Assembly: GCF_029201445.1 (NCBI RefSeq)
Contig: NZ_CP102381.1
Span: 992,001-1,056,000, forward strand
From: Thiomicrorhabdus lithotrophica
GTDB taxonomy: Bacteria; Pseudomonadota; Gammaproteobacteria; Thiomicrospirales; Thiomicrospiraceae
Length of the DNA: 64,000 nt
Reading direction: 5' to 3'
Shown: positions 54,876 to 61,913 of the stretch, piece by piece
Layout: each line of letters begins with the position of its first letter
Numbering within the stretch: position 1 is the stretch's first letter
Notes under the pieces: model-generated
What the model was told of the DNA's origin: nothing
The model's input: only the letters and a program-made list of their open reading frames with translations
The model's database searches: none
Made by a program: the position numbers and the translations under genes

Positions 54876-55307
54876 CTACTTAAAGAGTAAATGGCGCAAA
54901 CAGTCTAAATAAGCTTGCTCATCTGGTTCAATTTGGTCTCTTTGGGCAATCCAAAGTGATTCAGCTAAACAGTCCATCATGGCATGCTCTGTAGCATGTA
55001 CGTCACCTAAACGTTCTCCTAGCTGTTGATAAATAGCTTGAATACCAGTAGGGCGATCCATCGAAACTTGTTCTTGTAGGCCTAAATGCATACCCATGTG
55101 AAGAAAAGGATTGGTTTCTCCATCTTCAGGCTTGTATTCATTACCAAGATGTTTCTCGTTTTGTAACATGGGATGATATTCAGGGTGTAGTTCAATGACT
55201 CTGGCAATCATCGTTTCCATTGCATCCATCGGCAAGCCATTGCGCGCTTTTTGCCAAGTGTCTACATAAAACTGTCTAAGCTTGTCTCTTTCAGAGGTAT
55301 AAAACAT
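54876..55307 (-). CDS. DUF1841 family protein
   Basis: A 143-aa soluble helical protein. The family blocks FLHMGMHLGLQEQVSMDRPTGI (about 69-90) and HATEHAMMDCLAESLW (about 105-120) are clear. The His-rich helices HMGMH and HATEH suggest metal binding, which is inference. It follows nth on the same strand with a palindrome-based terminator between. Function is unknown. Confidence 0.87.
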   Translation of the reverse strand: MFYTSERDKLRQFYVDTWQKARNGLPMDAMETMIARVIELHPEYHPMLQNEKHLGNEYKPEDGETNPFLHMGMHLGLQEQVSMDRPTGIQAIYQQLGERLGDVHATEHAMMDCLAESLWIAQRDQIEPDEQAYLDCLRHLLFK

Positions 55308-55362
55308 GCAAAACCTTTATATTCGCTTGTTTGAATAATGATTTAGTTGTTCAAAAACTATA

Positions 55363-55394
55363 AAACAGAGTTACCAGGCCTGGTCACTCTGTTT
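55363..55394 (-). terminator. palindrome-based terminator overlapping the nth stop
   Basis: A 32-bp near-perfect inverted repeat centred on ACCAGGCCTGGT (55373-55384, copy 14), with AAACAGAGT/ACTCTGTTT outer arms and one mismatch. On the minus strand it runs into TTTTATAGTTTTT. The nth TGA (55386-55384) lies within it. The plus strand also has a T-run. Confidence 0.82.
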
Positions 55395-56016
55395 TTTCTT
55401 TAAATTCACATAAGTCATAAATACAGCAAGCTCCACAGCGTGGTTTTCGAGCTGTACAAGTATAACGACCATGCAAAATGAGTAGATGATGTGCGGGAAT
55501 AATAAATTGCTTAGGGATATTTTTAAGTAGTTTCATTTCTACTTCTAAGACATTTTTACCCGGTGCAATTTTCGTGCGATTAGAAACTCTAAAAATATGC
55601 GTGTCAACCGCCATTGTAGGCTGTCCATAAGCGGTATTTAAAACAACATTAGCTGTTTTTCGTCCTACCCCTGGAAGCGCTTCCAACGCTGCACGATTGT
55701 CAGGCACTTCTGAGTTATGCAACTCCATCAACATCTTACAGGTTTTGATTATATTGGCACCTTTGGTATTAAACAGACCAATGGTTTTAATGTATTCTTT
55801 TAAACCATCTTCTCCTAGGGCGTAGATGGCTTCTGGGGTATTTGCGACAGGGAAAAGTTTATCTGTGGCAATGTTAACCCCTTTATCGGTCGCTTGAGCA
55901 GATAGAATGACGGCGATCAATAATTCAAAAGGGTTTGAATAGTTGAGTTCGGTTTCTGGATTGGGAATCGCTTCACTTAACCGTTCAAAAATTTCTAAGC
56001 GTTTCGCTTTATTCAT
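55384..56016 (-). CDS. nth: endonuclease III
   Basis: A DNA glycosylase/AP lyase that removes oxidised pyrimidines. 210 aa. Helix-hairpin-helix with LEALPGVGRKTANVVL (catalytic Lys, about 110-125) and VDTHIFRV (catalytic Asp). The 4Fe-4S cluster loop is CTARKPRCGACCIYDLC (C-x6-C-x2-C-x5-C) near the C-terminus. It closes the rsxABCDGE-nth block as in E. coli, 25 bases after rsxE. Confidence 0.97.
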   Translation of the reverse strand: MNKAKRLEIFERLSEAIPNPETELNYSNPFELLIAVILSAQATDKGVNIATDKLFPVANTPEAIYALGEDGLKEYIKTIGLFNTKGANIIKTCKMLMELHNSEVPDNRAALEALPGVGRKTANVVLNTAYGQPTMAVDTHIFRVSNRTKIAPGKNVLEVEMKLLKNIPKQFIIPAHHLLILHGRYTCTARKPRCGACCIYDLCEFKEKTE

Positions 56017-56041
56017 AGTGGAACTCTAAATAAAATTGCAT

Positions 56042-56767
56042 TTATTTGCTTGCCATTGGGGTGACAGCAACTTGAATGCCCAATTGATTTTGTTGTTTTT
56101 GGGCTTTTTTAGCATCAAACATATTCTTAAATGCAATTAAAAGACCTAATCCAATAAAAGCACCCGGTGGTAGGATGGCAATTAATACACCTTGATAGTT
56201 ATCGGCAAAATGAATGGTCCAGCTGCGAGCTGCTTCACCAAACATTAAATGTGCTTGGTCAAATAAAGTACCACTACCAATCATTTCTCGTAATGCGCCA
56301 AGTAACACTAACACAAATAAGAAACCTAACCCCATAAAGAAGCCATCTACTACAGCCTTATCTATGGTGTTTTTAGAGGCATAAGCTTCAGCGCGACCTA
56401 ATATTGCGCAGTTGGTAACAATTAAAGGGATAAATATCCCCAAGATGCCATGTAAAGTATGGAAGTAAGCGTTCATTAGCAAATCAATAACCGTCACCAT
56501 TGTTGCAATGATAGCGATAAAAACGGGAATACGAATTTCGTCTGAAACGTGATGTCTAATTGCTGAAACTAATACATTGGAAAGTACTAAAACCAGCAGC
56601 GTGGCTAAACCTAGCCCTAAACCGTTAATAGCATTGTTTGAAACCGCTAGAAGAGGGCATAGACCAAGTAGTGCAACTAACGCCTGGTTGTTTTTCCATA
56701 AGCCATTTTCAACAATGAGCTTGTAATCCTGCCACAGAGATTGACGTTCGTTTTGTAGTTCACTCAT
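56042..56767 (-). CDS. rsxE: Rsx/Rnf electron transport complex subunit E
   Basis: A 241-aa integral membrane subunit with six helices. Signature: [19 protein letters not shown] and [21 protein letters not shown], and [19 protein letters not shown] (cysteines thought to bind the membrane FeS centre with RsxA). Its start overlaps the rsxG stop by 8 bases. It takes part in ferredoxin/NADH-coupled electron transfer across the inner membrane. Confidence 0.96.
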   Translation of the reverse strand: MSELQNERQSLWQDYKLIVENGLWKNNQALVALLGLCPLLAVSNNAINGLGLGLATLLVLVLSNVLVSAIRHHVSDEIRIPVFIAIIATMVTVIDLLMNAYFHTLHGILGIFIPLIVTNCAILGRAEAYASKNTIDKAVVDGFFMGLGFLFVLVLLGALREMIGSGTLFDQAHLMFGEAARSWTIHFADNYQGVLIAILPPGAFIGLGLLIAFKNMFDAKKAQKQQNQLGIQVAVTPMASK

Positions 56768-57410
56768 ATAAACGGTCTCCTAAATCATTCACGACAATCA
56801 AAGCGTTTCTGATAGCGCTAATCACTGCTCTTGGTGTGATGGTCGCTCCTGTAAACTGGTCAAAGTCACCACCGTCTTTTTTTACAGCCCATCGTGGATC
56901 ATTGTCATCGCGTAATTTACGGCCATTAAATTCTAAAACCCAGTTACTTTTGGAAAGCTCTATTTTATCTCCCAGGCCTGGTGTTTCTCGGTGTTTGATG
57001 GTTCTTACGCCTGAGATACGACCATCAGGGTAAACGCCAACTAAAATGTAGATATTACCAGTATAGCCATTTGGGGCAATCGCACTGAATATGGCGCCAG
57101 CAGGTTGATTATTTTTATAAGCTCTATAAACCGTTACGGCTTCAGAACTTCCGAGCAATTTTAGGTATGTGGCATCAGTAATTTGCATGGTATCTTGCAA
57201 CGGATCATTATCATAATATTCATTTGGCAAAACTTGGCTAAAAGTATTAAGCAAGTTTTCTCTTTCAGCCTGCTCAATGGCTGGAGCCGTTATGTATCTT
57301 ACACCCAGTAGTAATATAATGCTGAAAAGCACAAATAGAGTGAGTTTACCGGCAGAGTTAAACATGGTTTTAAGGAGTAATTGTGAATTTTTAGATGCAG
57401 ACATATTCAA
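56760..57410 (-). CDS. rsxG: Rsx/Rnf electron transport complex subunit G
   Basis: A 216-aa subunit with one N-terminal helix (about 14-36) and a periplasmic FMN domain. The FMN-attachment motif [10 protein letters not shown] (about 187-196) has the covalently flavinylated Thr. PGLGDKIE is the other conserved loop. It follows rsxD after 3 bases. It contains a one-sided motif copy (56974-56982). Confidence 0.95.
   Translation of the reverse strand: MNMSASKNSQLLLKTMFNSAGKLTLFVLFSIILLLGVRYITAPAIEQAERENLLNTFSQVLPNEYYDNDPLQDTMQITDATYLKLLGSSEAVTVYRAYKNNQPAGAIFSAIAPNGYTGNIYILVGVYPDGRISGVRTIKHRETPGLGDKIELSKSNWVLEFNGRKLRDDNDPRWAVKKDGGDFDQFTGATITPRAVISAIRNALIVVNDLGDRLYE
56974..56982 (+). repeat. one-sided motif copy in rsxG
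   Basis: The plus strand reads CCCAGGCCTGGTG. The coding strand is ACCAGGCCTGGG, read as TPGLGD within the conserved PGLGDK loop, so conservation of protein sequence may explain this copy. Confidence 0.5.
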
Positions 57411-57413
57411 CTC

Positions 57414-58448
57414 CTAACGTTTATGGCCAAATACACGTGGTTGCGTGTATTGGTCAATTAAAGGTACCGCAATATTCATTAATAATATCGCAAAAGCAAT
57501 GCCGTCCGGGAATGCCCCCCAGTTACGAATGACATAAACTAATACACCAATACCACAAGCGTAAATAAACTTACCTTTAGGAGTTGTGCTAGCGGTTACC
57601 GGATCAGTGATAATAAAGAAAGCTGCAAGCATGGTTCCACCACTCAACAAGGTGAAGCTGACCGGCGCATAAGTGTTAGGGTCGATTTGATTAAAGACAA
57701 AACTGATGACGGCTAAAGAGCCTAAAAAACCAACAGGGAACTGCCAGCTAATCGAGCGAGTGATAATCATCCATATACCGCCAACCATAAAAGCAATATT
57801 GACCCAACCCCAGCTTGAAAGACCAAATAGATTACTGGTCGATTCGTTATGCAAAGTTTCAACGACGCTGATACCTTGTGATATTCCCGTACGAACCTCA
57901 TTGAGTGGAGTTGCACCAGTCATAGCATCCAACGTCATGCCAGGAATTTGCCCAGTAAGAATATAGGATGCAGAATCCATAAAGCCTAATGTGTGACCAC
58001 TTAAGTCCATTGGTAGTGACCATTGAGTCATTTGCAATGGAAAAGAAATAAGTAAAAAGGCATAACCTAGCATAGCTGGATTGAAAGGGTTGTAACCTAA
58101 GCCGCCATAGAGATGTTTACCAAATATCAGAGCAAAAGCACTACCCGAGACGATAATCCACCAAGGTGCTTCCGGCGGGATACAGAAGACTAGGCCTGTT
58201 ACCGTAATTAAAGCACTCATATCGGTCATAAATGGCATAACAGGACGACCACGCATTTTTAGCATAACGTATTCAACAACAATTAACGTTGCCACTGCGA
58301 GCATCCATTGCACCACAATCCCAAAACCGAATAGATAGATGTGGGTTAATAATGCCGGAATAGCCGCAATTTGTACCTGCAACATCACTTTGCGCACAGT
58401 CTGATTATTGTGAGTGAAGGGGGATGAGTTTAAATTGGCTGGGTTCAC
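57414..58448 (-). CDS. rsxD: Rsx/Rnf electron transport complex subunit D
   Basis: A 344-aa, nine- or ten-helix membrane subunit. The FMN-attachment motif is LDAMTGATPLNEV (Thr about 184), and YNPFNPAMLGYAFLLISFP and ITDPVTASTTPKGKF are typical of the NqrB/RnfD family. Abuts rsxC directly. Carries electrons between membrane flavins of the complex. Confidence 0.96.
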   Translation of the reverse strand: MNPANLNSSPFTHNNQTVRKVMLQVQIAAIPALLTHIYLFGFGIVVQWMLAVATLIVVEYVMLKMRGRPVMPFMTDMSALITVTGLVFCIPPEAPWWIIVSGSAFALIFGKHLYGGLGYNPFNPAMLGYAFLLISFPLQMTQWSLPMDLSGHTLGFMDSASYILTGQIPGMTLDAMTGATPLNEVRTGISQGISVVETLHNESTSNLFGLSSWGWVNIAFMVGGIWMIITRSISWQFPVGFLGSLAVISFVFNQIDPNTYAPVSFTLLSGGTMLAAFFIITDPVTASTTPKGKFIYACGIGVLVYVIRNWGAFPDGIAFAILLMNIAVPLIDQYTQPRVFGHKR

Positions 58449-60719
58449 TTAATTACTCTCTTCGGTAGAATCAGAAGTCGCTTGTTCTGCGCTTTTTTTA
58501 GCAGCTCTTTCGGCGGCTTTTTTTGCTGCATTGGCTTTTGCCAACTGCATAGCTTGTTGCTTTTTGTTTTTAGTGCTGTCTACATCAGTTTTATTGTCTT
58601 CGTTGTTTACAGGCTTTTCAGTGTTTGAGTCAGACTCTGCTTTACGTTTTTTTGCAGCCTCTCTAGCAGCCCGCATGGCAGCTTTACGCGCAGCCTCTTT
58701 TTTAGAGGCTGCTGAGGGTTCGGTTGTTTCAGTTAGGTCAACGCTTTGTTCTATCTGTTTAAGTGCAATCTCCGCTTTTTTAGCTTGAGCACGTTTTTTT
58801 GCAGCGGCCATAGCTGCGGCTTTGGCCGCTTGCTTAGGATCTTTTGTAGCCGATGTTGCTTCACTTGATGTTTCTACACTACTGTCATCGACTTCACTTG
58901 ACTCAGACTTTTTCGCTTGTGCACGTTTTTTAGCTGCTGCCATTGCTGCTTTTTTTGCCGCCTCTTTTGGTGTCATGACATTACCTTCTGAGTCACTAGC
59001 CTGACTAGCGGCTTGTTTTGCGGCTTCAATGGCTTTTCTTCTTGCTGCTGGAATATTGTTTTCAGAATTAACTGGCTCAGCAAAAGCGTAATCTTGTTTT
59101 ATGGCTGATTTTTTGTCCTCAGCCTTCTTAGCCGCTGCAGCCTTTGCTGCAGCCCTTGCTGCGGCTGCAGCATTTGAAGTATTGGGGGTAGAAGAAGGTT
59201 TATCTGTTGACGTTTGTGTAGCCTGTTTTTTAACCGCATCTTTTTTAGCCTTTAAACGCGCTTCACGTTCTTGTTTTTCTCTTTCAATACGCGCTAGTTT
59301 AAATTCATGACGCTCTTTAGCCAGTGCCACGGCTTTCTCTTCAGCATGAATTTCTTTTATTTCTGATTTGGCGTGACGATAATACTGTACCAATGGAATA
59401 TGGCTCGGACACACATAACTGCAACAGCCGCATTCAATACAGTCAAAGACATTGAGTTTTTCAACCTTATCAAATTCATGTGCTTGACTGTGCCAATACA
59501 TTTGCTGCGGCAGCAAGTTAATAGGGCAGGCATCCATGCATTCACCACAACGAATGCAAGGCATCTGCATTTCTGTTGGTTCAGGTGGATTGGCTAAAAT
59601 ACAGTTAGTGGTTTTTATAACAGGCACTTGATTGTTTTGAACTGCAAAACCCATCATTGGTCCACCCATAACCAATGGATAATTTAATTCGGTTTTAGGT
59701 TCTGCGGCATTCGCAAGTGTGTCAAATGGTGTGCCTATTAAAGCGCGGATATTAAATGGTTTTGCTAGCCCTAAACCTGTAACACTAACAAGACGAGATG
59801 TTAAAGGCTCTCCTAATGTAACGGCTTTGTAAATAGCAGCAAGGGTTGCGACATTCATCATCAAAAGACCAATATCCACAGCGTGCGCTTTATGAGGCAT
59901 TTCAATACCGGTTAGCTCTTGGGTAAGCTGTTTTTGACCGCCCATTGGATAAACACTTTGCACCTCAATGATTTCTATAATGGTCTCTTGAGCCGCCGAT
60001 TTCATCGCTTTAATCGCAGCAGGTTTATTGCTTTCTATTCCACATAGTATTTTTGTGGAGCCTAGCGCTTTTGCTGTAATTAGAGCGCCTTGAATAATGG
60101 CATCAGCTTCAGTTTGCATCAGCAGGTCATCACAAGTAATGAAAGGTTCGCATTCGGCACCATTTATCAATAAGGTGTGGATCTTAGCTTGTTCTTTTGG
60201 CAGCTTGGCGTAAGTTGGAAAGCCTGCTCCACCCATGCCCACAATACCTGCTTTAAGTAAAATGTCTTTGAGTTGTTGAGGGGTATCTGGTGTTTTTCCT
60301 GAAACCTGAAGTACATTTTCCAATGCTTCGTCGAGGTAATCAGGTTCGATAATTATAGCGATATCTTCTAAACCAGAAGGGTGTGGAAGGGTGTAGTTAG
60401 CTATCTCTTTTACGATGCCAGAAGTAGGTGCATGGATTGGTACAACTAACGCTTTATTGGCATCTTTAGATGACCGAGCAATTAACTGATTCTTTTTAAC
60501 CTTATCTCCAACTTTAACTAGCAGTTCGGCTGGTTGCCCAACTTGTTGCTGTAAAGGCATGATTAAACGTTCAGGAATAATCGGCTTGCGAATAGGTTGT
60601 CTAGATGAGAGTTCTTTTCTGTATTGTGGAAACACACCACCATTAAAACGGTGCAACCAACGTTTAGCCTGTGGGTAAATAGGGGCAATTTTTTGAATTA
60701 GACTAGATAGAACAGACAT
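58449..60719 (-). CDS. rsxC: Rsx/Rnf electron transport complex subunit C
   Basis: A 756-aa peripheral subunit. The N-terminal NADH/FMN-binding part (GAGFPTYAKLP, NGAECEPFITCDD) is followed by two 4Fe-4S motifs, CIRCGECMDACP and CIECGCCSYVCPSHIP (about 375-430). The last 300 residues are a repetitive Ala/Lys tail with near-identical units such as KKAAMAAAKKRAQAKK (twice) and KKEAARKAAMRAAREAAKK. Such tails are common in RsxC but variable in length. The stop of rsxB and the start of rsxC overlap by one base. Confidence 0.95.
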   Translation of the reverse strand: MSVLSSLIQKIAPIYPQAKRWLHRFNGGVFPQYRKELSSRQPIRKPIIPERLIMPLQQQVGQPAELLVKVGDKVKKNQLIARSSKDANKALVVPIHAPTSGIVKEIANYTLPHPSGLEDIAIIIEPDYLDEALENVLQVSGKTPDTPQQLKDILLKAGIVGMGGAGFPTYAKLPKEQAKIHTLLINGAECEPFITCDDLLMQTEADAIIQGALITAKALGSTKILCGIESNKPAAIKAMKSAAQETIIEIIEVQSVYPMGGQKQLTQELTGIEMPHKAHAVDIGLLMMNVATLAAIYKAVTLGEPLTSRLVSVTGLGLAKPFNIRALIGTPFDTLANAAEPKTELNYPLVMGGPMMGFAVQNNQVPVIKTTNCILANPPEPTEMQMPCIRCGECMDACPINLLPQQMYWHSQAHEFDKVEKLNVFDCIECGCCSYVCPSHIPLVQYYRHAKSEIKEIHAEEKAVALAKERHEFKLARIEREKQEREARLKAKKDAVKKQATQTSTDKPSSTPNTSNAAAAARAAAKAAAAKKAEDKKSAIKQDYAFAEPVNSENNIPAARRKAIEAAKQAASQASDSEGNVMTPKEAAKKAAMAAAKKRAQAKKSESSEVDDSSVETSSEATSATKDPKQAAKAAAMAAAKKRAQAKKAEIALKQIEQSVDLTETTEPSAASKKEAARKAAMRAAREAAKKRKAESDSNTEKPVNNEDNKTDVDSTKNKKQQAMQLAKANAAKKAAERAAKKSAEQATSDSTEESN
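58480..59180 (-). repeat. Ala/Lys-rich repeat tract within rsxC
   Basis: Imperfect direct repeats in the rsxC tail, for example two copies of the segment encoding AAMAAAKKRAQAKK (near 58785-58830 and 58915-58960). The DNA is rich in GC-bearing Ala codons and is prone to slippage. The span given is approximate. Confidence 0.6.
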
Positions 60720-61291
60720 TAAATTTGCTCCCCACCAGAAGGTTCTGTTGGCTTAGTTGTTTCACCTGGTTCTGGCCATTTCCAGTTACGCGTAGACAGT
60801 GGGATCGGGCGCATATCAATGCAGTCAACAGGACAAACAGGCACACACAACTCACAGCCAGTGCACTCCTGTTCAATAACGGTGTGCATAAGCTTTGTGG
60901 CACCCAAAATGGCATCAACCGGGCATGCTTTAATGCATAAAACACAGCCAATACATAGGTCTTCATCAATTTTAGCAATTTCTTTAGGTTTATCTTCTTC
61001 CTCAGTAACTTCCATCTCTTTAGGTTCCAAACCCGTAATTTCGGAGATTTGAATCATCACTTCATGGCCACCAGGAATACAAAGGTTAACTTCGGTCTCT
61101 CCTTTGGCAAGTGCTTCTGCGTAAGGTTTACAGCCCGGAAAACCGCATTGACCACATTGAGTTTGTGGCAGTATTTTATCTATACTCTCGGCAACAGGGT
61201 TTCCTTCAACTTTAAAACGCACGGAAGCGTAGCCCAATAACAGACCAAAAAGCAGGGCGAGCCCAACAAAGATGAGGATTGCTTCTAACAT
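60719..61291 (-). CDS. rsxB: Rsx/Rnf electron transport complex subunit B (ferredoxin)
   Basis: A 190-aa FeS subunit. An N-terminal helix (about 5-25) anchors it. The FeS domain [15 protein letters not shown]...C (about 46-71) resembles other RnfB proteins, and two ferredoxin 4Fe-4S motifs follow ([24 protein letters not shown]). It delivers electrons into the complex. Located 8 bases after rsxA. Confidence 0.96.
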   Translation of the reverse strand: MLEAILIFVGLALLFGLLLGYASVRFKVEGNPVAESIDKILPQTQCGQCGFPGCKPYAEALAKGETEVNLCIPGGHEVMIQISEITGLEPKEMEVTEEEDKPKEIAKIDEDLCIGCVLCIKACPVDAILGATKLMHTVIEQECTGCELCVPVCPVDCIDMRPIPLSTRNWKWPEPGETTKPTEPSGGEQI

Positions 61292-61299
61292 AAAGCCCT

Positions 61300-61875
61300 C
61301 TACACCAAACCGCCGAAGCCCATAAATGCCATAGACATTAGACCAGCAGTAATGAGTGCAATTGGTGCACCCTTAAATGGACCTGGCACATCAGCTACAT
61401 CAATGCGCTCACGAATAGAAGCAAATAAAACCATGACCAAGGTAAAACCAACCGCTGCTCCAAAACCAAAAACCGCAGAGGCGATAAAGTCATTGTTTTC
61501 ACCGACATTAAGTAACGCTACACCTAATACCGCACAGTTGGTTGTGATGAGAGGAAGGTAGATACCTAATACCTGATAAAGCGCTGGGCTGGTTTTATGA
61601 ATGGCCATTTCGGTAAAGCCCACGACTGCAGCAATAGCTAGTATAAAGGCGATAGTTTGTAAATATTCAAGCCCAAAAGGCTGTAATAGATAGGTGTAAA
61701 TAATGTAACTAAGAACGGAAGATAGAGTTAATACAAAAGTCGTGGCAAGCCCCATTCCTAATGCAGCATCAGTTTTTTTAGACACACCCATAAACGGGCA
61801 AAGTCCTAAAAATTTGACCAAAACAAAGTTATTGACCAGTACCGTACTGATTAAAATAAGAATGTATTCTTGCAT
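61300..61875 (-). CDS. rsxA: Rsx/Rnf electron transport complex subunit A
   Basis: A 191-aa, six-helix membrane subunit. [20 protein letters not shown] (15-34) and [16 protein letters not shown] (about 103-118) contain the paired cysteines thought to coordinate the intramembrane FeS centre with RsxE. It is the first gene of the rsx operon, 37 bases after metG, with a palindrome in between. Confidence 0.97.
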   Translation of the reverse strand: MQEYILILISTVLVNNFVLVKFLGLCPFMGVSKKTDAALGMGLATTFVLTLSSVLSYIIYTYLLQPFGLEYLQTIAFILAIAAVVGFTEMAIHKTSPALYQVLGIYLPLITTNCAVLGVALLNVGENNDFIASAVFGFGAAVGFTLVMVLFASIRERIDVADVPGPFKGAPIALITAGLMSMAFMGFGGLV

Positions 61876-61901
61876 TAATGAATCTTCCTTTTAGCTAAAC
61901 T

Positions 61902-61913
61902 ACCAGGCCTGGT
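61902..61913. repeat. dispersed palindrome ACCAGGCCTGGT, copy 15
   Basis: Abuts the metG TAA stop (61913-61915) and lies in the metG-rsxA gap. The coding strand reads TAACCAGGCCTGGTAG across the stop. Confidence 0.9.

Noticed and set aside
639-61913. Palindrome as simply a StuI-type restriction site
   Set aside because: AGGCCT alone would explain only the central six bases. The conservation extends over 12 or more, and I see no restriction-modification gene in the window.
639-61913. Palindrome as ordinary rho-independent terminators or as a REP element
   Set aside because: Many copies lack a T-run, several lie inside genes or upstream of glnS, and the sequence is shorter and more exact than REP elements.
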